Source: a virus. From it: a stretch of 21,906 bases of DNA. The stretch spans positions 1 through 21,906 of IMG/VR virus record IMGVR_UViG_3300046004_000470; one strand, written 5' to 3'. Below are positions 1 through 7,694 of this stretch, piece after piece. The position numbers were made by a program, and so were the translations under genes. Position 1 is the stretch's first letter, and every line of letters starts with the position of its first letter. The notes beneath the pieces are model-generated. The model was not told the DNA's origin, searched no databases, and saw only the letters and a list, made by a program, of their open reading frames with translations.

Positions 1-245
1 GGGTCGACTAGCAATTTAAATTTTGGTTGTTCCTCTATGCTTACAGGTTCCCATCCTTCTCTGAGTTTGGCAGATAGGTTACGAGGGTCCGCATTGTTAA
101 GCGTTGAAGTACGAATCCATCTATACGAATACCCGGCCTGTTTGTCAGGTTCTGGGAGCAATTCCGCTGGCTGCCATTGCTTAGGGCGTTCAGTTATTGC
201 TCGGGTTTCTAAGTCGCGTGGTACTTTATTAATAGTGTTTGTCAT
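1..245 (-). CDS. Conserved phage virion-module protein, 3' end cut off
   Basis: The reading frame runs from an ATG at 245 off the left edge, giving 81 codons without a stop (MTNTINKVPRDLETR...). It carries the stretch YRWIRTSTLNNADPRNLSAK followed by LREGWEPV, a compact tryptophan- and arginine-rich motif that I associate with small conserved proteins encoded between scaffold and major capsid genes of marine phages; that link is from memory and unverified. Its start overlaps the stop of the scaffold-like gene by one base (TAATG), so the two are probably translationally coupled. Its position last in the visible terminase-portal-scaffold series suggests a head-morphogenesis role, but the function is unknown. 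Confidence 0.75.
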   Translation of the reverse strand, partial: MTNTINKVPRDLETRAITERPKQWQPAELLPEPDKQAGYSYRWIRTSTLNNADPRNLSAKLREGWEPVSIEEQPKFKLLVD

Positions 246-1210
246 TATCTGTTCTCCAATTTTAAGGCCGCTTGCGCGTATTGTTCGTTAGTAAGTCCCA
301 ATTTTTTTGCTAATTGTACTTGACTAGCTCTAAGTTTAATTTTGTTCGACGCTGTGCTTCGAGAAGCTGGCGCTACAACTGTGCTTGGTTTTGTAGAAGC
401 ACTTTCAACTTTTTCCTTAACAGGTTCAGAATCACTAAAGTAACCACTAAACGTGTTCCGCATTGTTTTGTCCAATTCGGCGTAGTATACGTCAGAGCCA
501 GCTTTATATCCTGAGTCTACAAGTTCTTCATGCACAGCTAAGGCTGCTGCAGTCATCACTTTGTTAGAACCATACCAATCGTTACTATCTAGCCATTTTT
601 CTAGCTTAGGGTCCGCTTGGCGTACAGGATTTTGCTGTACTTGCTCTTGATATTGAGTTTGTACACTATTATTATCTTCTTGTAAAGAGGGTAATTTAAA
701 ATTCTTTATCTGCATCAATTTGAGGTTAGCATTCTGCATAGCCTCTTGAGCTTCAATTTGTTTATCAGTATCCCCTGAGTCATATGCATCTTTGTAAGCG
801 CGCTTAGCCATTTCTAGCTGAAGATTAGCCGATGTTTGCATGGACTCTACGTATTCTTTTTCGCCTGTAGTAAGAACGTTCTTAATACGTTTGTTCTCTT
901 CTATTAGGCGTTGTGCAAGGTTTACAGCTTCACGTTGTTCACGTATTGCGGCTTCTTTCTCACGACGTTCGTCATGGTAGACCTTACGCATTTGTTTTAG
1001 ACGCTGCTTGGTAGCCTCGTCATATTTGTCTAGCTCATCCTTATCAAGCTCTTCTACAAGCTCTTTTGGCATTGGCTGACGGTTGCGGTCTTCTGCAGGG
1101 GTATCGTCTTCAATCTCTATCTCAAAGCTATCATCCGCTTCAATCTCTAGTTTGTTGACCTTTTTATCCTCATCGGGAAATGTAAACTCTTCTTTCTCAA
1201 ATTCAGGCAT
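245..1210 (-). CDS. Capsid scaffold / head assembly-like protein
   Basis: This 321-residue protein is highly charged and helical. It has an acidic N-terminus (residues 1-60, with runs such as EIEIEDD), then a long Lys/Glu-rich predicted coiled coil (about 55-185), a Gln-rich linker, and a compact segment near 205-255 containing WLDSNDWYGSNKVM. The C-terminus is basic (about 280-321), as is common where scaffold proteins dock on the coat protein. The length, low complexity and place two genes after the portal match tailed-phage scaffolding or capsid assembly proteins, which guide procapsid assembly and then leave or are cleaved. No protease domain is visible. A ribosome site (AAGGAGGA on the minus strand) lies just upstream. 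The scaffold call rests on composition and position, not on a catalytic motif. Confidence 0.7.
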   Translation of the reverse strand: MPEFEKEEFTFPDEDKKVNKLEIEADDSFEIEIEDDTPAEDRNRQPMPKELVEELDKDELDKYDEATKQRLKQMRKVYHDERREKEAAIREQREAVNLAQRLIEENKRIKNVLTTGEKEYVESMQTSANLQLEMAKRAYKDAYDSGDTDKQIEAQEAMQNANLKLMQIKNFKLPSLQEDNNSVQTQYQEQVQQNPVRQADPKLEKWLDSNDWYGSNKVMTAAALAVHEELVDSGYKAGSDVYYAELDKTMRNTFSGYFSDSEPVKEKVESASTKPSTVVAPASRSTASNKIKLRASQVQLAKKLGLTNEQYAQAALKLENR

Positions 1211-1220
1211 CTTGTCCTCC

Positions 1221-1637
1221 TTATTTGCGACGGATACCGCGAGGGTCAGCTACAACCGCTTCAACTGTATCATCATTGATTATACGAAACTCACGACCGT
1301 GGATAACCAAACGGCTACCAGAATGTGGGCGAACTAAAACGAAATCACCTTTCTTACACCAAGCACCCGTAGGAAACTTAGCACCGTCTTTATAACAATC
1401 TGGACCTAAATCAACCACGAATAAAACTGTAGTTAATGCTTCCTCATGTCGTATTGTTTCATCGGCTTTAATAAGACCACTATCGTATTCCTTATCCATT
1501 TCTGGTATTGCACAAAGAATATGATACCCAGACGGGTTCGGAAGCTGGGTGGCTTTCTCTTCATCTGTTGCTTGCGGTTTATAAAAACCTACTACTTGCG
1601 GATTATTGGGGTTTGTAGCCAATAAAATCTCACTCAT
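1221..1637 (-). CDS. GroES-like co-chaperonin
   Basis: Residues about 36-130 follow the GroES layout. They show a beta strand GYHILCAIPE, a mobile-loop-like stretch with SGLIKADE (54-56 Gly-Leu-Ile, like the GroES Gly-Ile-Val-Leu anchor that docks on GroEL), then VLFVVDLGPD, the KKGDFVLVRPHSGS strand (95-108), and the closing HGREFRIINDDTVEAVV (113-129). A roughly 35-residue N-terminal extension is absent from bacterial GroES. Phage co-chaperonins such as T4 gp31 replace host GroES so that GroEL can fold the coat protein. Placement in the head-assembly operon fits that role. The start overlaps the upstream gene by 8 bases. Fold assignment is confident by pattern; function with host GroEL is inferred. 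Confidence 0.82.
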   Translation of the reverse strand: MSEILLATNPNNPQVVGFYKPQATDEEKATQLPNPSGYHILCAIPEMDKEYDSGLIKADETIRHEEALTTVLFVVDLGPDCYKDGAKFPTGAWCKKGDFVLVRPHSGSRLVIHGREFRIINDDTVEAVVADPRGIRRK

Positions 1638-1824
1638 CTATGTTCTCCATTCGTTTTTTGAGGTCTACTATAATTGAACATGCGGCTTCGAGACCTCGTA
1701 GCTGACCACATATATACCTGTATTCTTCTATTGTTGGGCAATTGCCCCGGACTAATGCCTCGGAAAGCATGTCCATGCGGTCTTTGTACTCGCCTAGAAG
1801 AACATCATAAATTTTATAATCCAT
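1630..1824 (-). CDS. Small helical protein between portal and GroES-like gene
   Basis: This 64-residue protein is predicted to be mostly helical (MDYKIYDVLLGEYKDRMDMLSEALVRGN...ICGQLRGLEAACSIIVDLKKRM), and looks like a two-helix coiled-coil hairpin. The ATG at 1824 overlaps the portal stop by one base and the stop overlaps the GroES-like start by 8 bases, so it is embedded in the virion operon. Small genes directly after portals often encode head-completion or portal-associated helical proteins, but no diagnostic motif supports that here. Function unknown. Confidence 0.75.
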   Translation of the reverse strand: MDYKIYDVLLGEYKDRMDMLSEALVRGNCPTIEEYRYICGQLRGLEAACSIIVDLKKRMENIDE

Positions 1825-4367
1825 TATTCACCCTTTTTAGGAACATTACGTCTAGCAGCCATTACCGCTTGAAGGTTTCTACTGATTACGTCTTGGCTTT
1901 TCATGTCACGGTTATGTTTGTTACCCGTTTCATGTTTTTTAAAGTCATGTTGCTGTTTAGATACTTGTTTTACAGCATCAGCTACCATTTTAGTGTCTTC
2001 TTTTGCTGCATTAAACTTAAGTTGCTTATCTGATTTAGCCATGTCTGCTTGTAACTTAGCCTTTTCAAGTTGTAACTGTTGGACTTTGAACTGCGCATCG
2101 GTCATGTCTTTTGTTTCTTTGCGTTTCTGTTCTGCGGCTTTAAGCTGCAACTCTTGTTGTTGCATTTGAATGATTGGGTCTTGTTGCATTTGCTGAGCTT
2201 TTTGTTGCTGAGCTTCTGCTTGGTTTTGTTGTAACAGACGCTGCGCAGCCTGCGCCAACATCGGAGCCAAGCGTTTCTCAACTTCTGGGTCCATAGACAT
2301 TACTTCACCGTCTACATCTTTCTCTGGTGGTAACTCCATACCCAACTGTTTCTCTATCTCAACACGGTATGCATAGCCTAAGTGCTCGTTAATATGAGCC
2401 ATCATAGCCGCTTGAATCTGCGGAGCCATAGGGTTGTTCTGTACTAGAGCCACGATTTTCGGGTCTTGCAATGCAGCTGTGTGAACCGCGATATGAGACT
2501 GATGGTCTTGGTAAGAAAACGCCTTGACCGGTTTCATCATCAATATGTTCTGATTCTCGGTCACTGGGTCCATAGGCTTCTGGTCCTCGTCCATAGGAAT
2601 TAACTTACCTACATTCTTAATACCCATCACTTCTAACATCTGACGGTGTAATAAAGGCATGTTGTATATCTGAGGAGTTTGTTGCGCTAACTGCATAACA
2701 GCTTGGTACTGTACAATCTTCTGTGCCATTGTTGAGGCGTTAGGGTCAGATACAGGGATTACCTCTACGTTATTGTAGTCAGATTTCTTAGCCTTACGGT
2801 CGCCTTCTTCTGGCTCGTAGTTATAATCATCTGGAGTGTATGCTGCGATTATTTCTTTAAGGAGACCTAACTCTTGCTTCATAGAATAGTGTATGCGAGC
2901 TTGTACGGCTGACATAACCTTCAAGGTACGCTCTAAAATAGCAAGTGTTGTTCCGACTGGAGAGTTAGCTGACATGTCAGAGATTTGCAAGTCTGCTGTA
3001 TTAGCGAAGCGACGACCTTCTTCTACGATTTGGCCTAATAAGCCCATAAGAACTTGTGAAGGCTCTTTGTATGGTAGAGGCATAATATTGTCACGCATAG
3101 TGCCTGACGGTACATCTACATCACGGAACTCACCTGGAGCTATCGGTGTGTCATCACCCTTGACACGAAGTCCGCGAGTTTTAAAACCACCCGGTAAATT
3201 GCTGAGCGTACCCGCATCAACCAACTGGCGAATAAGTGAAGTGCCAGACTTAGCAAAAGCCCCGACCAGATGAATAAGCCCAAAATAATAAAAGCCGAAA
3301 CCCGGAACATAACCATAATGGACGAAGTGCTGACGTTTTTGATAGGTTTCATCTTCAGGGTCCCAGTTGCGGCGTACTGCTAATACAGTGTTAGTGCCTT
3401 TCTCTATAGTTATGACGTATGGCAGCGCAATGCCTGTAGCTTTACCATCGTCGTCCTCATGCTCGTAACCCGGTAGGTCGTAGTCGACGTGCATCTCTAA
3501 TACTTTGTAGCGTGAGTCACTTGTGGCACGGAAGCCCATCTTCTCGGCTATCTTCTTCTCTACCTCATCTAATACATCCGATGGGTCGCCCAACTCAACA
3601 TCACGATAAAACCCAGCCACTTGTAAGCGACGTAGTTCATTCTCTGTCTTACGCATTACGTGGGTTACACGCTCTGCTGACTCTAAGTTAGACGCGCCGT
3701 ATGGCACAACGATATCTTCTGCCGGTACAAATAGAGATACTTGACGGTCTAGATGCGGGTCAAAGTACACTTTCTTAAACGCGTTACCACTTAGACCTAG
3801 GCCCCATAACATGCGCTCATGCTCTGGACGGTATTCCTTCATCACATCAGTAAGCTGGTAGTTCATGTCATCTTGCACACGAAGGGCCGCATCTTTTTTC
3901 TCTACGGTCTCTTTACCAATTATCTGTGTCTTAACTGGGCCAGCTGCAGGGAACATCGACATCATAGTCTCAGCCTGAAACTTAACTAGCGCTTCACTTA
4001 ATAGTGGGTGGTACACACCACACGCGCCTTCCCATGGCTCGCTACGTTCTTCAATCTTCATACCTAGCAACTCTAGACCATCTACATAGGTTTGTATCCA
4101 GTCTTTGCGGGACGCTAAGTCATCTTCATAGTCAGAGACAAGTTCTGAAGCCATTGTAGTCAACACGCTGTCATCCATGTCCTCGGCTAAGTTCTTATTA
4201 AACTCGTCCTCGTCAACACCTGGCTCGATGTCTATCTCTAAGTCACCTATCTTGATGCCCACGCTCTCTGGGTCTTCAATCTCTATCTCGATGGGCGGTG
4301 CAGTCTCATCATCCTCGGTCATGCCTAGGGGGGCTTGGTATAACGCTTTGTCCATATTTGTTGCCAT
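1824..4367 (-). CDS. Portal protein
   Basis: This 847-residue protein directly follows the large terminase, the standard portal position. It starts with an acidic leader (residues 1-75), then contains EERSEPWEGACGVYHPLLSEA and FQAETMMSMFPAAGPVKTQI (about 105-150), a pattern I recognise from long P22-like portal proteins of podoviruses. A central part contains NWDPEDETYQKRQHFVHYGY and a long helix region, and the last about 150 residues are extremely Gln/Lys-rich and helical, compatible with the tall barrel domain of long portals. The portal dodecamer forms the DNA entry channel at one capsid vertex and docks the terminase. A good ribosome site (AAAGGAA) is 8-14 bases upstream of the ATG, and the gap to the terminase stop is 11 bases. 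Confidence 0.88.
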   Translation of the reverse strand: MATNMDKALYQAPLGMTEDDETAPPIEIEIEDPESVGIKIGDLEIDIEPGVDEDEFNKNLAEDMDDSVLTTMASELVSDYEDDLASRKDWIQTYVDGLELLGMKIEERSEPWEGACGVYHPLLSEALVKFQAETMMSMFPAAGPVKTQIIGKETVEKKDAALRVQDDMNYQLTDVMKEYRPEHERMLWGLGLSGNAFKKVYFDPHLDRQVSLFVPAEDIVVPYGASNLESAERVTHVMRKTENELRRLQVAGFYRDVELGDPSDVLDEVEKKIAEKMGFRATSDSRYKVLEMHVDYDLPGYEHEDDDGKATGIALPYVITIEKGTNTVLAVRRNWDPEDETYQKRQHFVHYGYVPGFGFYYFGLIHLVGAFAKSGTSLIRQLVDAGTLSNLPGGFKTRGLRVKGDDTPIAPGEFRDVDVPSGTMRDNIMPLPYKEPSQVLMGLLGQIVEEGRRFANTADLQISDMSANSPVGTTLAILERTLKVMSAVQARIHYSMKQELGLLKEIIAAYTPDDYNYEPEEGDRKAKKSDYNNVEVIPVSDPNASTMAQKIVQYQAVMQLAQQTPQIYNMPLLHRQMLEVMGIKNVGKLIPMDEDQKPMDPVTENQNILMMKPVKAFSYQDHQSHIAVHTAALQDPKIVALVQNNPMAPQIQAAMMAHINEHLGYAYRVEIEKQLGMELPPEKDVDGEVMSMDPEVEKRLAPMLAQAAQRLLQQNQAEAQQQKAQQMQQDPIIQMQQQELQLKAAEQKRKETKDMTDAQFKVQQLQLEKAKLQADMAKSDKQLKFNAAKEDTKMVADAVKQVSKQQHDFKKHETGNKHNRDMKSQDVISRNLQAVMAARRNVPKKGE

Positions 4368-4378
4368 AATATATTCCT

Positions 4379-5977
4379 TTAATAGTATGCAGCTTTTCTT
4401 TTATATTTATATAACATGTCGTCGTCAGGCTCATCATTAGGAAGTTTGATGAACCCCCCTTGTCTGAAACGAAATAGTGCTAGTGTTGTAGAGTCGACTT
4501 GGTCATCGTTTGCCCCGCTCGGAAAGTCGTTGCACTCCTCAATAACTTCTCTAGCCCATCTACGGTCCGGTGCCCACACAATGCCAGAGCGAAATAAGTC
4601 AGACACCGCATTTACTCGGCTTATCTTATCCTGCCCTTTTCCTGGCGTGAACTCACCTAGTGGAAGTCCCATCCTACGCATCTCTTGATACAACGCTGAG
4701 CCGTTGGACTTCTTCTCCACTATGAACGAGTCAGGCTCCCACTCCTTATACTCCTTGAGTGCTAGCGCTTTTAACTCCGGAAACTCCAAACGCTCTTTTA
4801 TTGCGTTTAACAGGATTATATTATAATTAGACACTTCCTCGTTATAAAAAACACCCCATGTTGTCAATGAGTTATAGTCAGCTCGGTTGTTAGTCTCCTG
4901 AGCCGCGTCCAGCGCCATAATAATAAACTCACACTGTGGTGGGTCTTCCTTGTCCCATATCTGCCACCACTCCCTCTTTATCAGCGCACCTTCTTCTGAC
5001 GTAGGGTTTTGTAAATATTGTGCATTCCAGTAACGGACGTCCAGCACGGCACGTTTTGCAGCTAACTCTTCCAAGGACCAGAACTCGGGCCACAAGGGTA
5101 CCTCGTATTTTTCTGTCTTTATTTCTTTATGTTCTATGTTGTCCTCGTCGACAACGGTGTACTCTATCTTTCTTTCCTTCTCGAGTATTGCGGGGAACTC
5201 TACTATCTCCCAGTCCTCTGCGTCCTCGTTCTTAATCATCTGGTTTAGGATTTGTCCGGTCAAGTCAAGCTTAGACCACCTAGTCATTACGACAATTATC
5301 GCACCACCTGGCATAAGACGCTGAATAGGGCCAGATTGAAACCATTCCCAAGCAGGAAGAAAAACATCTGCTCGCCCCTGCTTAGCTTCTTGTTCAGAAT
5401 GAGGGTCATCAATGATAAAAAGGTCAGCGCCTCGCCCAGCAAGAGCGCCACCAACACCAATTGCAAAGTATTCACCATTAAAATTAGTACCCCATCTACT
5501 TGCACTTTTACTGTCTGACTGCAGTTCTACCTGCGGAAATATGTCTTTATAGGGGTCTGAACCCACCAAGTTACGCACTCGACGCCCGAAGTTAACAGCC
5601 AAGTCCGCTGTGTGTGATGCCATAATAATCTTCTTATGTGGGTATTTGCCCAAGAACCAAGCCGGAGCTAGGTACGATATCATCTCTGACTTACCATGAC
5701 GCGGTGCAATGTTAACTACAACCCGTTTCTTCTTGCCCTCGGCAATCTCCTCGAAGATTTTAGCCAGTCTTTTGTGGTGGGCACCTACCTTATAGTCCGG
5801 ATACACATGGTGTATGAAGTCAAGGAACGAATCCTTAGCCACTTCTTGGGTTAAACCATCCTTATATACCTTTAATAGAGGTAAGACCTTGCGTTTCTGC
5901 TCTTCCGACATTGTCGGGAAGGCGTTTTCTATCTTCTGCACGTCTTCAGCCGTGAGTTTTCTTTGGGGTTTACTCAC
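4379..5977 (-). CDS. terL: Terminase large subunit (DNA packaging ATPase-nuclease)
   Basis: This 532-residue protein has both terminase domains. The ATPase has a terminase-type Walker A, VVVNIAPRHGKSEM (residues 87-100, Lys96), and Walker B LFIIDD (186-191). A motif III-like MTRWSKLDLTG follows at 231-241. The RNase H-like nuclease is marked by FIIMALDAAQ (Asp357), SFIVEKKSNG (Glu421) and SGANDDQVDS near the end (Asp491/492, Asp495), the usual acidic metal-binding set. It cuts concatemeric DNA and pumps it through the portal. The start overlaps the upstream terminase small-subunit candidate by 8 bases. All key residues are present and length is typical, so the gene looks intact. Confidence 0.95.
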   Translation of the reverse strand: MSKPQRKLTAEDVQKIENAFPTMSEEQKRKVLPLLKVYKDGLTQEVAKDSFLDFIHHVYPDYKVGAHHKRLAKIFEEIAEGKKKRVVVNIAPRHGKSEMISYLAPAWFLGKYPHKKIIMASHTADLAVNFGRRVRNLVGSDPYKDIFPQVELQSDSKSASRWGTNFNGEYFAIGVGGALAGRGADLFIIDDPHSEQEAKQGRADVFLPAWEWFQSGPIQRLMPGGAIIVVMTRWSKLDLTGQILNQMIKNEDAEDWEIVEFPAILEKERKIEYTVVDEDNIEHKEIKTEKYEVPLWPEFWSLEELAAKRAVLDVRYWNAQYLQNPTSEEGALIKREWWQIWDKEDPPQCEFIIMALDAAQETNNRADYNSLTTWGVFYNEEVSNYNIILLNAIKERLEFPELKALALKEYKEWEPDSFIVEKKSNGSALYQEMRRMGLPLGEFTPGKGQDKISRVNAVSDLFRSGIVWAPDRRWAREVIEECNDFPSGANDDQVDSTTLALFRFRQGGFIKLPNDEPDDDMLYKYKRKAAYY

Positions 5978-6575
5978 TACGCTTGCTTTCTATGACTTCG
6001 CCTTCAATAACCCTGCCTTTTATGCTACCAAGCACCTTTAATAGCTCATCTTCTACTTCTTCTAGGGTCTGATGCTTAATAACTGTCTCGGTTCTCTTCT
6101 TAAATGCGTCGACTCCGTCTACTTCACCCAGTTTTGCAAGGGCAGACAGCCTTGTTTTAGCATCTTTACCCGTGGCAGCCTCTTTTACTAGGCCATTAAT
6201 CACGAAAAGCTTCAGTTCAGCTAGGTCATCGACTAAAACGTGGGTGGTTTCCGCCACAAGACCCGCCAAAAAGGCCATGGTTTCGTTTGGGTACCGTGTT
6301 AAATCTAGTTTTGTGTTGGGGTCAGACATAATTTTACGCGCCAAATCAATTGCTTCGGTCTTTTGGTCTTCACTTGGCGTGATTGGGTTGCCTGATAGGT
6401 CAGATAAAAGCTTAATTGTATTAGCCCGCATCTGCAGTTCTTGTTCTAGTGTGAGTTGTGGCATAGCATCTTGCGCATTTTTAGGCAAGGGTATGTCTTC
6501 TTCTAGGGGTGGCACGATTAGTACATCTTCGTCCTCGGGTGAGTCGTCGATTATTAGTACGTCGTCATCTATCAT
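5970..6575 (-). CDS. Terminase small subunit candidate
   Basis: The first ATG of the frame is at 6575 (MIDDDVLIIDDSPEDED..., 201 residues). The frame stays open further upstream only through a TTG at 6647, but that lies inside a near-consensus leftward promoter, so the ATG is preferred. The ribosome site is weak. The N-terminal 45 residues are very acidic, residues about 60-150 are helical (including LARKIMSDPN and LAGLVAETTHVL), and a Lys/Glu-rich helical tail follows. Position immediately before terL, with an 8-base overlap, plus size and helical content fit a small terminase, which binds packaging DNA as a ring. No clear helix-turn-helix can be assigned by eye, so the call is mainly by location. 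Confidence 0.6.
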   Translation of the reverse strand: MIDDDVLIIDDSPEDEDVLIVPPLEEDIPLPKNAQDAMPQLTLEQELQMRANTIKLLSDLSGNPITPSEDQKTEAIDLARKIMSDPNTKLDLTRYPNETMAFLAGLVAETTHVLVDDLAELKLFVINGLVKEAATGKDAKTRLSALAKLGEVDGVDAFKKRTETVIKHQTLEEVEDELLKVLGSIKGRVIEGEVIESKRSE

Positions 6576-6618
6576 CTTTATTAACACCGTTTTTGTGGGG
6601 TGGCATGAGTAGTTGTAG

Positions 6619-6647
6619 ATAGTATGAGTAAAGAATTGTTTTGTCAA
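6619..6647 (-). promoter_or_regulatory. Leftward sigma-70-type promoter for the virion operon
   Basis: On the minus strand TTGACA (6647-6642) is a perfect -35, followed by a 17-base spacer and TACTAT (6624-6619) as -10. The predicted start is near 6612, giving a leader of about 37 bases before the small terminase ATG. It is the only strong leftward promoter seen upstream of this operon. A TATGTAAAGTTATA site lies about 22 bases upstream of its -35 and may be a regulator site. Confidence 0.65.
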
Positions 6648-6867
6648 GGGAGTTTTTAAAGTATTTTATAACTTTACATATGATATTTGAGATTTTTTTG
6701 CGAAATATTTTTTGACATAGCCTTTTATTTTGGCATGGGGGGTGATTTGTGTAGCGCAGCGGAATTTGGAAAATGTGGTTACTATTTGTATTTTTCTAAA
6801 TGTATAAGACCTAGATGGAACCTAATTGAGCGTTTGGGGGGTGGGGGCCGCGTAAAATCCCAAATAC

Positions 6868-6897
6868 TTTACATATGCTGAGATTTCCCGCTATAAA
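6868..6897 (+). promoter_or_regulatory. Rightward promoter, TTTACA-18-TATAAA family, copy 1
   Basis: TTTACA (6868-6873) and TATAAA (6892-6897) are separated by 18 bases. The -35 lies in a longer shared block, AATCCCAAATACTTTACAT. Two further copies with the same 18-base spacer stand at 7795 and 8677. It is the first rightward promoter after the strand switch and precedes the gene at 6939, so it is likely a host-polymerase-dependent early promoter. Confidence 0.7.
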
Positions 6898-6904
6898 TAT
6901 ATTA

Positions 6905-6919
6905 CATTCAAATTGAATG
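6905..6919 (+). promoter_or_regulatory. Start-site leader hairpin, copy 1
   Basis: CATTC-AAATT-GAATG forms a 5-bp stem with an AAATT loop (as DNA a perfect 7-bp dyad around one A). It begins 13 bases after the first base of the -10, at the predicted transcription start. The copy at 7832 has the same loop and spacing but different paired stem bases, which favours function as RNA. Confidence 0.6.
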
Positions 6920-6938
6920 GATAACATGGAGTATTAAA

Positions 6939-7118
6939 ATGGATAACTACCACGAACACTTTGCCACGCGCAAAGACTACTTGGACTTCTTAGCAGAGGA
7001 ATATGAACTGCCTAATAAGTTTGTTTATGCAGTAGCTGATATGCTAGGTAAGAGTGAGGACTTCGACGGTCTAGTATCTAACCTAGAGGATTACTCACAA
7101 GGTTACTTAGACTACTAA
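6939..7118 (+). CDS. Small acidic early protein, 59 residues
   Basis: This gene runs from the ATG at 6939 to the TAA at 7116-7118 and is preceded by ATGGAG about 10 bases upstream. It encodes MDNYHEHFATRKDYLDFLAE and ends EDYSQGYLDY. It carries roughly 14 acidic against 4 basic residues and is rich in Tyr, with two likely helices and no membrane segment or cysteine. It is the first gene read by the first rightward promoter, the usual place for host-takeover or anti-defence proteins, but it matches no family I can name. A GC-rich hairpin closes it 7 bases downstream. Confidence 0.75.
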   Translation: MDNYHEHFATRKDYLDFLAEEYELPNKFVYAVADMLGKSEDFDGLVSNLEDYSQGYLDY

Positions 7119-7124
7119 CACAAC

Positions 7125-7140
7125 GGGGGCTTCGGCCCCC
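7125..7140 (+). terminator. TTCG-loop hairpin between small genes
   Basis: GGGGGC-TTCG-GCCCCC is a perfect 6-bp stem with the very stable cUUCGg loop. No T-run follows (TCATTA), so it is more likely an attenuator, RNA-end stabiliser or processing barrier than a full terminator. Confidence 0.5.
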
Positions 7141-7160
7141 TCATTAACTAGGAGATACAA

Positions 7161-7322
7161 ATGAATCACACATACAACACACTAACAGCAGTCATGGCAT
7201 TCGGTATCATGTATTGGTCAGCAGATGTAATCGCTGATGGGTCAGGTCTATTCTACATCGGCACACTGATTGCAGGCACTGTATTATTAACCATAGCATT
7301 ACGCAACTCACAGGAGAAATAG
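7161..7322 (+). CDS. Small membrane protein, 53 residues
   Basis: This gene has an ATG at 7161 with AGGAG 5-9 bases upstream and a stop at 7320-7322. It encodes MNHTYNTLTAVMAFGIMYWS..., with two hydrophobic stretches at about residues 8-22 and 31-46 (LFYIGTLIAGTVLLTIAL). This predicts a two-helix inner-membrane protein joined by a short ADVIADGSG loop. The next small membrane gene starts one base after its stop (TAGA-ATG), so the two are probably co-translated. Function unknown. Holin-like roles are unlikely this far from any lysis gene, but cannot be excluded. Confidence 0.7.
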   Translation: MNHTYNTLTAVMAFGIMYWSADVIADGSGLFYIGTLIAGTVLLTIALRNSQEK

Positions 7323-7323
7323 A

Positions 7324-7419
7324 ATGAAGAACAGAATGTTTGATGAAGGCGGTCTTAGCTTATTAGTTAGGATTTATTTGTTCATAGCCATCGTTACATG
7401 GCTTGTAGTGTTTGCTTAA
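7324..7419 (+). CDS. Tiny single-pass membrane protein, 31 residues
   Basis: The ATG at 7324 lies directly after the preceding stop, and GGAG (7313-7316) inside the previous gene serves as its ribosome site. The product is MKNRMFDEGG followed by one hydrophobic helix (LLVRIYLFIAIVTWLVVFA) that runs to the C-terminus. Tight coupling to the preceding two-helix protein suggests a membrane pair. The gene is very short, so the call rests on the ribosome site, spacing and clean transmembrane segment. Confidence 0.6.
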   Translation: MKNRMFDEGGLSLLVRIYLFIAIVTWLVVFA

Positions 7420-7426
7420 CATAACC

Positions 7427-7442
7427 GCGCCCTTCGGGGCGC
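7427..7442 (+). terminator. TTCG-loop hairpin between small genes
   Basis: GCGCCC-TTCG-GGGCGC, a perfect 6-bp stem with cUUCGg loop, lies 7 bases after the stop at 7419. It has no T-run. The same stem and loop recur at 8133-8148, so it is a reused intergenic module. Confidence 0.5.
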
Positions 7443-7457
7443 ATTAAGGAGATTAAA

Positions 7458-7676
7458 ATGGAATACTCACAATACATGAAAGATGAAGTAAAAGCATTGG
7501 AAGACTACGCTCGTGACCACTATGAAGAAGGAGGACATTGGGTTTATGAGACCTACGATACTGAGGACTATGAACAGCTATTGCTAAGTGTTGGTTCTAT
7601 TGAGGACGCTAAGAAACAACTCAAAGACTTTTGGGAATTAAAACAAGATGTGTATGAGGATATACGCAACGCATAA
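7458..7676 (+). CDS. Acidic early protein, 72 residues
   Basis: The ATG at 7458 has AAGGAG about 9 bases upstream. The protein (MEYSQYMKDEVKALEDYARD...) carries about 20 Asp/Glu against 8 Lys/Arg, is rich in Tyr, and looks helical throughout, with two segments separated by a Gly-Gly turn near residue 26. It has no cysteine or transmembrane segment. It ends the first early transcription unit, being followed by the rho-independent terminator at 7695-7717. Strong negative charge with promoter-proximal position is seen in DNA-mimic inhibitors such as T7 Ocr, but there is no visible homology, so that role is only a possibility. Confidence 0.8.
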   Translation: MEYSQYMKDEVKALEDYARDHYEEGGHWVYETYDTEDYEQLLLSVGSIEDAKKQLKDFWELKQDVYEDIRNA

Positions 7677-7694
7677 CAAGTAAGACTAGGGATT

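Larger units (their letters stand above)
6576..6938. other. Strand-switch intergenic region
   Basis: This 363-bp gap separates the leftward virion operon from the rightward early genes. It holds the leftward promoter (6619-6647), a TAACTTTACATATG site (6669-6682), a G-rich stretch (6834-6848), the rightward promoter (6868-6897) and a start-site inverted repeat (6905-6919). The part from about 6690 to 6860 contains no convincing gene. An open frame there lacks a ribosome site and an ATG consistent with the neighbouring starts. GTAGCGCAGC at about 6752 resembles a tRNA D arm, but no tRNA can be built around it. Confidence 0.7.

Noticed and set aside
6172-6612. 146-codon open frame on the plus strand over the small terminase candidate
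   Set aside because: It is Ser-rich shadow coding opposite an established operon gene and would run against the virion operon with no promoter or ribosome site.
5970-6647. Longer version of the small terminase candidate starting at a TTG at 6647
   Set aside because: The extra codons overlap the -35 and -10 of the strongest leftward promoter, and no ribosome site precedes the TTG; the ATG at 6575 is preferred.
6740-6840. A stretch with GTAGCGCAGC resembling a tRNA D arm
   Set aside because: No acceptor stem, anticodon arm or T loop (GGTTCGAATCC-like) can be placed in phase around it, so a tRNA or tRNA fragment is not supported.
6687-6881. Open frame of about 64 codons on the plus strand in the strand-switch region
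   Set aside because: It lacks a ribosome site, its starting codon is not an ATG with good context, it runs through the promoter at 6868, and its composition is unlike the neighbouring genes.
7125-7442. The TTCG hairpins at 7125 and 7427 as full rho-independent terminators
   Set aside because: No T-run follows either hairpin and the downstream genes lack their own promoters, so complete termination here would silence them.
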